Part shown: positions 55,454 to 64,000 of the stretch, one piece after another | How the letters are laid out: every line of letters starts with the position of its first letter | How positions within the stretch are numbered: the stretch's first letter is position 1 | Assembly: GCA_903843125.1 (NCBI GenBank) | Contig: CAIMOR010000407.1 | Coordinates: 31,153 to 95,152 of the forward strand | DNA: 64,000 bases | Origin: an uncultured Rhodospirillales bacterium | GTDB lineage: Bacteria > Pseudomonadota > Alphaproteobacteria > Acetobacterales > Acetobacteraceae | Direction of reading: 5' to 3' | Made by a program: the position numbers and the translations under genes | The notes under the pieces: generated by a model | The model's input: only the letters and a program-made list of their open reading frames with translations | Databases searched by the model: none | What the model was told of the DNA's origin: nothing

Positions 55454-56607
55454 CTATCGCGAGGCGCAGACGCTGGCGCAAGCGGGGCGGCAATATCCAG
55501 TATCGCCAGCAGCGCCCGCGCCTGTGCGCCCCAGTCCCGCAACGCCACGCCGCTGTCGGCGGCGCCCGCGGCCAGGCGGGCGCGTTCAGTGGGTGGGCAG
55601 AGCCTGCCCATCGCTGCGGCCAGGGCCTCCGGCGTCGCGGCGCCGGCAATCGCGCCATCCACACCGTCCCGCACCTGCTCGGCCAGGCCGCCGAGCGGCG
55701 TCACCACCGCCGGCACGCCCAGCGCATGCGCCAGCGCAACGACGCCGCTCTGGCTGGCCTCGCGGTACGGCAGCACCACGGCGTCCGCGCCGGCGATCAG
55801 CGCGGGGATTTCCGCCTCGGCCAGCCAGCGCGCCTCTACCCGCACGCCGGGCAGGGCGGCCAGACCCGGGGCCAGCGCCTCGGGGTCGCCCTCGCCCACC
55901 ACCAGCAGCCGGGCGCCGGGGTAGCGGGCCCGCAGCAGCGGCCAGCCGTCGCGCAGCAGGTCGAGTCCTTTGTAGGCGCGCAACCGCCCGAACAGCAGGA
56001 AAAGCGGCGCTTCGCCGGCTGCCGGGCGCGCCCCGACCGGTCGGTGCAGCAGCGCTGGTGGCAGATGCGCGCCCAGCGCCAGCCGATGCACCGGCAGCGT
56101 GGGCCGGCGCTGGCGTAGCGCCTTGGCCACGGCCTCGGAGAGGGCGATGACGGCGACGGCGGCGTCGAGTTCCCAGTTCAGCCGCAGGTCCCATAGCCAA
56201 TCAGGGTCGCCGGGATGCGGCCTTGCGTCGTGGATGAAGGGCACGTAGCGCAGGCCGCTGCGGGCCAGCACCGGAGCGACCAGCGGCGTCCACAGGTGCG
56301 TCATCACCGAGACCACCGCATCCGCCCGGAAGGCGCGCGCCTGGCGCCGCAGCCGCCAGGCCAGCCAGGGCAGCCGGAGGAATCCGGTCAGGAAGCCGAC
56401 GGCGGAGGCATAGGTCGGCAGCGCTTCGGTCGGCAAGCCAAGGGCTTCGATCTCCGAGCGCAACTCGGCCTGGGCGGAGATGGCCAGCGCGACCTTGACG
56501 CCAGGCTGCCGGGCCAACGCCTCTGCCAGTGCCAGGGTCAACTGGCCGCCGGCGCCGCGCCGGCCCCAGTACCATATCAGAATGCGTCGTTCGGGCTGCG
56601 GAGGCAT
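55447..56607 (-). CDS. Glycosyltransferase family 4 protein
   Basis: PLFLLFGRLRAYKGLDLLRDGWPLL and ADAVVLPYREASQSGVVALAHALGVPAVVTPLGGLAEQV. Confidence 0.9.
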   Translation of the reverse strand: MPPQPERRILIWYWGRRGAGGQLTLALAEALARQPGVKVALAISAQAELRSEIEALGLPTEALPTYASAVGFLTGFLRLPWLAWRLRRQARAFRADAVVSVMTHLWTPLVAPVLARSGLRYVPFIHDARPHPGDPDWLWDLRLNWELDAAVAVIALSEAVAKALRQRRPTLPVHRLALGAHLPPALLHRPVGARPAAGEAPLFLLFGRLRAYKGLDLLRDGWPLLRARYPGARLLVVGEGDPEALAPGLAALPGVRVEARWLAEAEIPALIAGADAVVLPYREASQSGVVALAHALGVPAVVTPLGGLAEQVRDGVDGAIAGAATPEALAAAMGRLCPPTERARLAAGAADSGVALRDWGAQARALLAILDIAAPLAPASAPRDRC

Positions 56608-56752
56608 GGAAAGGTCCGGGCTGGCCGCCGGTTCTAGCGCCGGGTAGGGCGGTGCTGCCAGTCTGTTGCCGCCTGGTTGAGAAAGGCTTGCGTGGCCTCG
56701 CCCGTGCCATTAGGGCAGGCCCGCATGGCGCCGGGCGGCGCTTGGGGGCAGC

Positions 56753-57523
56753 ATGACCAAGGCAGTCATCCTGGCCGGTGGCCTCGGCACCCGGCTCATG
56801 GAAGAAACCGAGGCCCGGCCCAAGCCGATGGTCGAGATCGGCGGCAAGCCGATCCTCTGGCACATCATGAAGATCTACGCCGCCCATGGCATTCGGGATT
56901 TCGTGATTTGCCTGGGTTACAAGGGCTACCTGATCAAGGAATACTTCTCGAACTACTTCCTGCACATGGCGGACCTGGTCATCGACATGGCGGAGAACCG
57001 CAGCACGGTGCTGAACGCCAAGGCCGAGGATTGGCGTGTCACGCTGATCGACACCGGGCTGGAGACCATGACCGGCGGACGGCTGAAGCGCATCCGCCGC
57101 TATCTGGACGACGCGCCGTTCTGCCTGACCTACGGCGATGCGGTCGGTACGATGGATATCGGCGGGGCGCTGCGCTTCCACGCCGCGCACGGCAAGCTGG
57201 CGACCGTGACGGCTGTGCGCCCGCCCGCCCGCTTCGGCGCGCTGGACCTGGAAGGCGACATGGTCCGCGGTTTCCAGGAAAAGCCCTCGGGCGACAACCA
57301 GTGGATCAATGGCGGCTTCTTCGTGCTGTCGCCGGCTGCGCTGGACGGCATCGAGGGTGACGACACGGTGTGGGAACAGGCGCCCATGGAGCGCCTGGCC
57401 AACGCCGGGGAGTTGCGCGCCTTCCGGCACGATGGCTTCTGGCAGCCGATGGATACGCTGCGTGAGAAGCGTCTGCTGGAGGAATTATGGGCCCGGGGGC
57501 GAGCGCCGTGGCAAATCTGGTAG
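56753..57523 (+). CDS. rfbF: Glucose-1-phosphate cytidylyltransferase
   Basis: MTKAVILAGGLGTRLMEETEARPKPMVEIGGKPILWHIMKIYAAHGIRDFVICLGYKGYLIKEYFSNYFLH is highly characteristic. Confidence 0.96.
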   Translation: MTKAVILAGGLGTRLMEETEARPKPMVEIGGKPILWHIMKIYAAHGIRDFVICLGYKGYLIKEYFSNYFLHMADLVIDMAENRSTVLNAKAEDWRVTLIDTGLETMTGGRLKRIRRYLDDAPFCLTYGDAVGTMDIGGALRFHAAHGKLATVTAVRPPARFGALDLEGDMVRGFQEKPSGDNQWINGGFFVLSPAALDGIEGDDTVWEQAPMERLANAGELRAFRHDGFWQPMDTLREKRLLEELWARGRAPWQIW

Positions 57524-58635
57524 GCCCTGACCCTGCCTTCTGGCGCGGCCGTCGGGTGTTCCTGACCGGGCAGACCGGCTTCAAGGGCGCCTGGCTGGCG
57601 GTGTGGCTGCAGCGGCTGGGCGCCGAGGTGCGCGGCTTCGCATTGCCAGCGGAACCCGGCAGCCTCGCGCTGGCGGCGGGGCCGCTGGGCGAGAGCCTGG
57701 ATGGCGACATCCGCGACCCGATGGCGCTGGCGGCGGCTCTGCTGCCGTTCCGCCCCGAGGTGGTGCTGCACCTGGCGGCGCAGGCGCTGGTGCGGCGAAG
57801 CTACCGCGAGCCGGTACAGACCTTCGCCACCAACGTGATGGGCAGCATCCATCTGCTGGAAGCGGTGCGGCGCTGCCCCAGTGTGCGGGCGGTGGTCATG
57901 GTAACCACCGACAAATGCTACGCGAACCGCGAACGCCCGGAGCCCTATAGCGAACACGAGGCGCTGGGCGGCGACGACCCGTACAGCGCCAGCAAGGCGG
58001 CGACGGAGATCGCGGTGGCGGCCTGGCGCCGCAGCTTCCTTGCGCGGAAGGAAGTCGCGCCGGCGATCGCACCTGCTAAGGCCGCCGAGCCGACGGCGCA
58101 CGCCGGAGTTGCGGTGGCAACCGCGCGGGCCGGCAATGTCATCGGCGGGGGCGACGGGGCCGAGGACCGGTTGCTGCCGGATTGCATTCGCGCACTGCGG
58201 GCCGGCCGAAGCATCGAGATACGCAATCCCGCGGCAACTCGCCCCTGGCAGCATGTGCTGGAACCGCTCTGCGGCTATCTGCTGCTGGCCGAGGCGCTAT
58301 GGCGCGACGGCACTGGCATGGCTGAGGCCTGGAATTTCGGACCGGCGCTGGCCGATGTGCAACCGGTCGGCCAGGTAGTCGCGGAGGTCGTGCGTCTGTG
58401 GGGCGAAGGTGCCGCGTGGCATGTGACCGACCAGCCTGGCGCGGTGCATGAAGCTCGGCTGTTGGCGGTGGATGCCACCAAGGCGCGGGCCCGGCTGGGC
58501 TGGCAGCCGCGCCTGGCGCTGGCCGACGCGCTGGAGTGGACCGTGACCTGGCATCGGCAGAACGCCGCCGGCGCCGAGGCGCGGGCGCTGGTCGTGGCCG
58601 ACATCGACCGCTACGTCGCGCTGGGGAGTGCCTGA
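57487..58635 (+). CDS. rfbG: CDP-glucose 4,6-dehydratase
   Basis: FWRGRRVFLTGQTGFKGAWLAVWLQRLGAEVRGFAL, VVMVTTDKCYANRERPEPYSEHEALGGDDPYSASKAATE. Start uncertain (57487 or GTG 57508). Confidence 0.95.
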   Translation: MGPGASAVANLVGPDPAFWRGRRVFLTGQTGFKGAWLAVWLQRLGAEVRGFALPAEPGSLALAAGPLGESLDGDIRDPMALAAALLPFRPEVVLHLAAQALVRRSYREPVQTFATNVMGSIHLLEAVRRCPSVRAVVMVTTDKCYANRERPEPYSEHEALGGDDPYSASKAATEIAVAAWRRSFLARKEVAPAIAPAKAAEPTAHAGVAVATARAGNVIGGGDGAEDRLLPDCIRALRAGRSIEIRNPAATRPWQHVLEPLCGYLLLAEALWRDGTGMAEAWNFGPALADVQPVGQVVAEVVRLWGEGAAWHVTDQPGAVHEARLLAVDATKARARLGWQPRLALADALEWTVTWHRQNAAGAEARALVVADIDRYVALGSA

Positions 58636-59855
58636 TGCAGTGCCGCTTCTGCGCCAATCCCGTGACGCTGAGCTTTGCCGACCTCGGCATGTCGCCGCTG
58701 TCCAACGCCTTCGTTGCGCCCGAGCGCGCCGAAGCGATGGAGCCATTCTATCCGCTGCATGCGCGCGTCTGCGACGCCTGCCACCTGGTGCAACTGGCGG
58801 CCTTCGAGACGCCTGAGCACATCTTCGGCGACTATCTCTACTTTTCCTCCCACGCCGAAACCTGGCTTCGCCACGCCGAGGCGTATGCAGCCGAGATGGT
58901 CGCGCGCTTCGGCCTGGACGCCGGCAGTCAGGTGGTGGAGGTGGCCAGCAACGACGGCTACCTGCTGCAATACTTCCAGGCCCGCGGCGTGCCGGTGCTG
59001 GGCGTGGAGCCAGCGGCCAACGTGGCGGCCGTTGCGCGCGACCAGGGCATTCCGACCGAGGTCGCATTCTTCGGCGTCGCGACCGCGCAGCGCCTGAAGG
59101 CCGCGGGCGTGGCGCCGCGGTTGATGGCCGCGAACAACGTACTGGCGCATGTGCCTGACTTGAACGACTTCGTCGCCGGCTTCGCCGTGCTGCTAGCGCC
59201 CGGCGGCGTGTTGACGGTGGAGTTTCCGCACCTGCTGCGCCTGATGCGGGAAAATCAGTTCGACACGATCTACCACGAGCATTTCTCGTACTTCTCCCTG
59301 CTCACGGTGCAGCGGGTCTTCGCTGCCCATGGGCTCAGGCTGTTCGACGTGCAGCAGTTGCCGACGCATGGCGGCTCGCTGCGCGTCTACGTCACGCATG
59401 GCGCCGCGCCGCATGCGGAGACGCCGGCGGTGGCGGCACTGCTTGCCGAGGAGCGCACCGCCGGGTTGGAGGGACGCGCTGCCTATGCCGCCTTCGCCGA
59501 ACAGGTGGTGGAGACCAAGGCGGCGCTGATGACTTTCTGCGTGGAGGCGCGGCGGGCCGGCAGGCGCATCCTGGGCTACGGCGCGCCGGCCAAGGGCAAC
59601 ACGCTGCTGAACTATTGCGGCATCGGGCCGGAGTTCATCGGCTTCACGGTGGACCGCAGCCCGCACAAGCAGGGGCTGTTGCTGCCGGGCACGCGCATCC
59701 CCGTCCGCGCGCCGGAAGCGCTGCTGGAAGCGCGACCGGACTACGTGCTGATCCTGCCGTGGAACCTGCGGGACGAGATCGCCGCGCAGATGGCCGCGGT
59801 GCGCGACTGGGGCGGGCGCTTCGTCGTGCCGATCCCGACCGTGCAGGTGTTCTGA
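58635..59855 (+). CDS. Sugar C-methyltransferase (zinc-binding, TylCIII/NovU type)
   Basis: CRFCANPVTLSFADLGMSPLSNAFV...CDACHLVQLAAF; VVEVASNDGYLLQYF; NVLAHVPDLNDFV; YGAPAKGNTLLNYCGI. Confidence 0.92.
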   Translation: MQCRFCANPVTLSFADLGMSPLSNAFVAPERAEAMEPFYPLHARVCDACHLVQLAAFETPEHIFGDYLYFSSHAETWLRHAEAYAAEMVARFGLDAGSQVVEVASNDGYLLQYFQARGVPVLGVEPAANVAAVARDQGIPTEVAFFGVATAQRLKAAGVAPRLMAANNVLAHVPDLNDFVAGFAVLLAPGGVLTVEFPHLLRLMRENQFDTIYHEHFSYFSLLTVQRVFAAHGLRLFDVQQLPTHGGSLRVYVTHGAAPHAETPAVAALLAEERTAGLEGRAAYAAFAEQVVETKAALMTFCVEARRAGRRILGYGAPAKGNTLLNYCGIGPEFIGFTVDRSPHKQGLLLPGTRIPVRAPEALLEARPDYVLILPWNLRDEIAAQMAAVRDWGGRFVVPIPTVQVF

Positions 59856-60388
59856 TGCGTTTCGAGCCTACGCCGCTGGCCGGGTTGGTGGTGTTGGATA
59901 CCACGCCGGTCGCCGACGAGCGCGGCCACTTCGCCCGGACCTTCTGCACCGGCGAGTTCGCCGCCGCCGGGCTGCCGACCACTTTCGCGCAGTGCAATCT
60001 CAGTTTCAATGCCCGGGCAGGGACGTTGCGCGGGCTGCACTGGCAGGCCGAACCACACCCGGAGGGCAAGCTCGTGCGCTGCACGCGCGGCGCAGTATTT
60101 GACGTTGCGGTGGACATCCGGCCTGCAAGCGCGACCTTCCGCCGATGGTTCGGCCTTGAGTTGAGCGCCGCGACGGGCCGTGCGCTGTACATCCCGCCCG
60201 GTTTCGCGCACGGCTTCCAGGTGCTGCAGGACACCAGCGAGGTGTTCTACATGATGACCGAGAGCTACCAACCCGTGCTGGCGCGCGGCGCGGCCTGGGA
60301 TGACCCAAGCTTCGGCATCGCCTGGCCATTGGCCGCGCCGATCCTCTCCCCGCGCGACGCTGCGCTGCCGCGCTTCACCGCGCCATGA
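59855..60388 (+). CDS. rfbC: dTDP-4-dehydrorhamnose 3,5-epimerase family protein
   Basis: DERGHFARTFCTGEFAAAGLPTTFAQCNLSFNARAGTLRGLHWQAEPHPEGKLVRCTRGAVFDVAVDIR...LYIPPGFAHGFQVL. Confidence 0.95.
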   Translation: MRFEPTPLAGLVVLDTTPVADERGHFARTFCTGEFAAAGLPTTFAQCNLSFNARAGTLRGLHWQAEPHPEGKLVRCTRGAVFDVAVDIRPASATFRRWFGLELSAATGRALYIPPGFAHGFQVLQDTSEVFYMMTESYQPVLARGAAWDDPSFGIAWPLAAPILSPRDAALPRFTAP

Positions 60389-61239
60389 GCGGCCGGGTGC
60401 TGGTAACGGGCGGGGCCGGCTTCATTGGCCGCCATGCCGTGCCATTGCTGCGGGCGCGCGGCTTCGAGGTCCACGCCCCCACCCATGCCGAGGCCGATCT
60501 GCTGGCGCCTGGCGTGGCCGCGGCTCTGATGGCGCGCCTGCGACCGACGCATCTGATGCATTTGGCCTGGAACGCCAAGCCGGGGCGCTTCTGGTCCGCG
60601 CCCGACAACCTGGACTGGGTCGCCGCCAGCCTGGCGTTGCATCGGGCCTTTGCGTCGGCCGGCGGGCGCCGCGCGGTCTTCGCCGGCTCCTGCGCGGAAT
60701 ACGACTGGTCTCATGCCTTGTTGGACGAGGCCACCACACCCTGCTCCCCCGCGACGCTGTACGGCACCGCGAAGGACGCGTTGCGCCGCTTGGTGCTGGC
60801 ATCGCCAGAGGGCGCTTCGCTGGCCTGGGGGCGGATATTTTTCCTGTACGGTCCCGGCGAGCCGCCGGGCCGGCTACTGCCTGACGTGATCTCGGCGCTG
60901 CTGGCCGGGGCTGAGGCACTTTGCGGCGACTGCCTCGTGGAACGCGACTTCCTGCATGTAGCGGACGTCGCCGCGGCGCTGGTGGCGCTACTGGCATGCG
61001 ACGTGACCGGCTCGATCAACATCGCCTCGGGCTGCTGCGTGCCGCTGCGGCGCCTGGTGGACGAGGCGGCGCGTCAACTCGGCCGCCCGGACCTGCTGCG
61101 CTACGGTGCGCGGCGCGGCTTGGCGGTGGAGCCGGCGCGGCTGGCGGCGGCCACCAGGCGGCTCCGGGAAGAAGTGGGGTTCGCGCCGCGTTTCGGGCTG
61201 CAAGACGGGCTGGCCGATGTGATCGCGCGGTGGCGCTAG
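60385..61239 (+). CDS. NAD-dependent epimerase/reductase (likely 4-ketoreductase of the CDP-sugar cassette)
   Basis: MSGRVLVTGGAGFIGRHAVPLLRARGFEV, FAGSCAEYDWS, LYGTAKDALRRLV. ATGA overlap with rfbC. Confidence 0.88.
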   Translation: MSGRVLVTGGAGFIGRHAVPLLRARGFEVHAPTHAEADLLAPGVAAALMARLRPTHLMHLAWNAKPGRFWSAPDNLDWVAASLALHRAFASAGGRRAVFAGSCAEYDWSHALLDEATTPCSPATLYGTAKDALRRLVLASPEGASLAWGRIFFLYGPGEPPGRLLPDVISALLAGAEALCGDCLVERDFLHVADVAAALVALLACDVTGSINIASGCCVPLRRLVDEAARQLGRPDLLRYGARRGLAVEPARLAAATRRLREEVGFAPRFGLQDGLADVIARWR

Positions 61240-61288
61240 CAGGGCCGCTCAGGTTGCCCGCCTCGGGGGCCTCTGTTAAATCAGTGGG

Positions 61289-62299
61289 ATGGCAACTGAA
61301 GCAATCGTTGACGTTCCCGTTGCTCGGGCGCGCCGGGTCCGGCTGTCCGTGGTCACGCCGGTCTTCAACGAGGAAGCCAACCTCGACCGCTACGCCGCCG
61401 AAGTCACTGCCACGCTGTTCGCGGCGCCGGGCATCGAAGCGCGGGTGCTGTTCGTCGACGACGGCAGCCGGGATTCCAGCTGGCTGAAGCTGCAGGCGCT
61501 GTGCGCTGCCTCGCCCCGCTTCTCGGCGCTGCGGTTGTCGCGCAACTACGGGGCGCACCTGGCGCTTGCAGCCGGCTTCGACGCGGTGGGCGAGGACGCC
61601 GACGCGGTCGCGGTGCTGGCCTGCGACCTGCAGGACCCGGTGGCAACGCTGCTCGATTTCGTCGCCGCCTGGCGCCAGGGCGCCGACATCGCCTGGGGCC
61701 AGCGCCGCACGCGGGCCGATGAGGGCTGGAAGCGCAAGGCGTCCAGCCTGCTTGAGAACACGCTGCGGCGGCACGCCATGCCCAGGCATTCACGCTTCAC
61801 CACCGGCAGCTTCCTGCTGATGGATGCCCGCGTGCTGGCCTGCCTGAAGCAGTTCCGTGAGCATAGCCGCGTCACCTTCGCGCTGGTGGCCTGGACCGGC
61901 TTCAACCAGGCCGTGGTGCCGTATGACCGGCAGGCGCGGCTGGCCGGCAAATCCGGCTGGAAGTTCGGCCAGATGCTGAACACCGCCTATGACGTGCTGA
62001 TCGGCTTTTCGCCGCTGCCGGCCAAGCTGATGACGGGCATCGGCGTCGGCATGTGCGCGCTGAGCCTGGCGATGACCGCCTACCTGCTGCTGGTCTGGGC
62101 GCTCAGCCGGGTGCAGCCGGGCTGGACCGGGGTGATGGTGACCATCCTGCTGTGCTTCGGCGTGCTGTTCATGATGGTCGGCGTGATGGCGGAATATCTG
62201 CACCGCATCTTCATCGAGGCCAAGAACCGGCCGCTCTACTTCGTTGCCGATGGCGCCGGTGCCGATGCGCCGGCCGGGGCGCGCCGCGAGCATGGCTGA
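61289..62299 (+). CDS. Glycosyltransferase family 2 with C-terminal TM helices (polyprenyl-phosphate sugar transferase-like)
   Basis: RLSVVTPVFNEEANLDRYAAEVTATLFAAPGIEARVLFVDDGSRDSS; two C-terminal TM helices; EYLHRIFIEAKNRPLYFV. Confidence 0.9.
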   Translation: MATEAIVDVPVARARRVRLSVVTPVFNEEANLDRYAAEVTATLFAAPGIEARVLFVDDGSRDSSWLKLQALCAASPRFSALRLSRNYGAHLALAAGFDAVGEDADAVAVLACDLQDPVATLLDFVAAWRQGADIAWGQRRTRADEGWKRKASSLLENTLRRHAMPRHSRFTTGSFLLMDARVLACLKQFREHSRVTFALVAWTGFNQAVVPYDRQARLAGKSGWKFGQMLNTAYDVLIGFSPLPAKLMTGIGVGMCALSLAMTAYLLLVWALSRVQPGWTGVMVTILLCFGVLFMMVGVMAEYLHRIFIEAKNRPLYFVADGAGADAPAGARREHG

Positions 62300-63341
62300 T
62301 CTGGCCTTGCCGGCCTGGGCCACGGGGCTGCCGCACCATCTGCCGCCCGGGCTGCTGGCGCCAGGCGCCATGGCAGTGGCGGCAACCGAGCTGCGGATGC
62401 GCGCCGCCTTCACCGATACGCCGCCGGCATCCTCCCGCCTGCCGTTCAGCTACCAGGCCATCCCCGGGCCGTTGCGGCGCCTGTTGGCCAATGGCATCGG
62501 CAGGCTGCAGCGGCTGCGCCAGGCGCAATGGGCCCGCTATCCCGGCTGGCCGCTGGACCTCAGCGCCGATATCGCCGCCGACCTGGCCGGTTCGCCAGGC
62601 GTGACCTTCGCCCGCACGCCGGTGCTGCTGACCCACGACATCGATAGCCCGGAGGGTCTGCGCAACCTGCACCGGATGTTCCTGCCGCTGGAGGAAGCGG
62701 TCGGTGCGCGATCGGCCAACTACATCGTGCCCTGCGCCTGGCCGGTCGACGACGCCGTGGTGCAGGACCTGCTGGCACGCGGGCATGAGGTGGGGGTGCA
62801 TGGCTACGACCATGCCAACCGCACCGCCTTCGCCGAGCCAACCGAGCGCGAGGCGCGGCTGGCGGCTGGCCATGCCTTTGCCCAGCGCCATGGCGGCGCC
62901 GGCTACCGCGCTCCCTCGCTGCTGCGCACCCGCGCGCTGATCGAGGCGTTGCAGCCGCTGTATCGCTACGACAGCAGCATCCCGACCTCCGGCGGCGCCT
63001 TCCCAGTGCCGAACAATGGTTGCGCCTCGGCCCGGCCCTGGCGCTTCGGCCGCATGTGGGAGTTGCCGTTGAGCATGCCGCGCGACGGCAGCCTGCGCTT
63101 CCTCGGCCACAGCCCCACCGGGATCGGCGCACTGTGGCGGGAGGTGGCACTGCGGATCGCGGCGTCGGGCGGTATCGTCAACCTGCTGACGCATTGCGAG
63201 GCGGGGTTCTCCGGCAACCCGCCGATGCTGGCGGCGTATCGCGGGTTCCTGGAATGGGCGGCGGCCGATGCGCGGTTCGAGCTGATGCTGCCGATTGAGT
63301 TGGTGAACCGGCTGGACCGGGACTGGCCGCCGGCGGCCTGA
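62292..63341 (+). CDS. Polysaccharide deacetylase family protein
   Basis: VLLTHDIDSPEGLRNLHRMFLPLEEA, LLARGHEVGVHGYDHANR, GAGYRAPSLLRT are NodB-domain motifs. Confidence 0.87.
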   Translation: MADLALPAWATGLPHHLPPGLLAPGAMAVAATELRMRAAFTDTPPASSRLPFSYQAIPGPLRRLLANGIGRLQRLRQAQWARYPGWPLDLSADIAADLAGSPGVTFARTPVLLTHDIDSPEGLRNLHRMFLPLEEAVGARSANYIVPCAWPVDDAVVQDLLARGHEVGVHGYDHANRTAFAEPTEREARLAAGHAFAQRHGGAGYRAPSLLRTRALIEALQPLYRYDSSIPTSGGAFPVPNNGCASARPWRFGRMWELPLSMPRDGSLRFLGHSPTGIGALWREVALRIAASGGIVNLLTHCEAGFSGNPPMLAAYRGFLEWAAADARFELMLPIELVNRLDRDWPPAA

Positions 63342-63499
63342 AGCCCGGCGGCTGATGTCTTGGCTTCCGCTGCCCGGGTGCCCAGGGTCGGCGTGGCAGC
63401 TGAGCGCGAACGGGGACCCGATGCTGGTCGACAGCTTGGCCAGCCAGTATGGACCGCATGGGCGCGGCGCCGGGCTAGTCTCCCCACCGTCGCCGGCGG

Positions 63500-64000
63500 C
63501 TAAGCCCGCCGCCAGACCATCAGCCGATGCCGCGGCTTGGCCAGGCTGGGGCTGGGCCAGGGCTGGTTGCCCTGGAGCACCAGCCCGGCGGCGGCGAAGG
63601 CATCCAGTTCCGCGCGACCGAACAGCCGCGGCAGCATGCGTAGGTAGGGCAATCGGTCCGCCAGCGCCTGCCGCGGCAGCGCGGGATAGAGCCTGGCGGC
63701 CAGCGCCAATGCCAGCCGATCCGTCGCCGGCGGCGTGGCCCGATAAGCTCGGCGCAGGAGCAGCAGCGCATGATTGCGCGCCACCGCGTCCGGCACCGTC
63801 GCCACCAGCACCCCACCCGGCACCAGGTCGGCGGCCAGCCGGGCCGCCAACTGGGGCGCGGGCGCCTCGATCAGTTGCAGCACGCTGTCCGCCACCACCA
63901 GGTGGAACGGCCCACCCTGCCAGCTCAGGTAGTCAGCGCAGATGAACCGGGCGGCGCTGCCGCGTGCGGTGGCCGTGGCGATGTTCGTGGTGGAGAAGTC
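63500..64000 (-). CDS. Class I SAM-dependent methyltransferase (partial, runs off window)
   Basis: Minus frame open to window edge: DFSTTNIATATARGSAARFICADYLSWQGGPFHLVVADSVLQLIEAP...GGVLVATVPDA. Confidence 0.75.
   Translation of the reverse strand, partial: DFSTTNIATATARGSAARFICADYLSWQGGPFHLVVADSVLQLIEAPAPQLAARLAADLVPGGVLVATVPDAVARNHALLLLRRAYRATPPATDRLALALAARLYPALPRQALADRLPYLRMLPRLFGRAELDAFAAAGLVLQGNQPWPSPSLAKPRHRLMVWRRA

Noticed and set aside
35291-64000. Prophage, transposon or integron as origin of the glycan locus
   Set aside because: No transposase, integrase, tRNA or flanking direct repeats were seen in the window.

Overview
This is a high-GC window that looks alphaproteobacterial, possibly Acetobacteraceae-like; the taxonomy is inferred. 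It reads as five blocks. (1) 0-6.5 kb: a sugar-acid or organic-acid catabolic island on the minus strand, with Bug-type binding protein(s), a TauD dioxygenase, a D-2-hydroxyacid dehydrogenase, an enolase-superfamily enzyme and a cytoplasmic BNR propeller, next to a PEP-mutase/ICL-like enzyme. (2) 7-14 kb: a phenylpropanoid (ferulate-type) CoA-dependent side-chain degradation block with its own MarR regulator, an ABC-type binding protein and AT-rich palindromes at both likely promoters. (3) 14-33.6 kb: a glycosyltransferase/methyltransferase pair with DUF4214-like modules, a large orphan glycan-type protein, dnaX-ybaB-recR with an SRP RNA and a 26-bp tandem repeat, then nudC, pheA, a cytochrome c, a HisN-like phosphatase, a yejABEF-type transporter, a ghrA-like reductase and a MarR regulator. 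(4) 33.7-35.1 kb: an M17-type aminopeptidase. (5) 35.2-64 kb: a large ABC-exported surface-polysaccharide locus. It carries genes for both ADP-heptose (HldE) and GDP-heptose (HddA and an HddC-GmhB fusion, with GmhA) synthesis, a CDP-3-C-methyl-6-deoxyhexose-type cassette, several glycosyltransferases, an acyltransferase, a deacetylase and an FkbM methyltransferase gene with an apparent 1-nt frameshift. The best candidates for undescribed biology are the heptose/branched-sugar glycan locus and the 792-aa orphan protein downstream of recR. All family calls come from reading the translated sequences; no database search was run.
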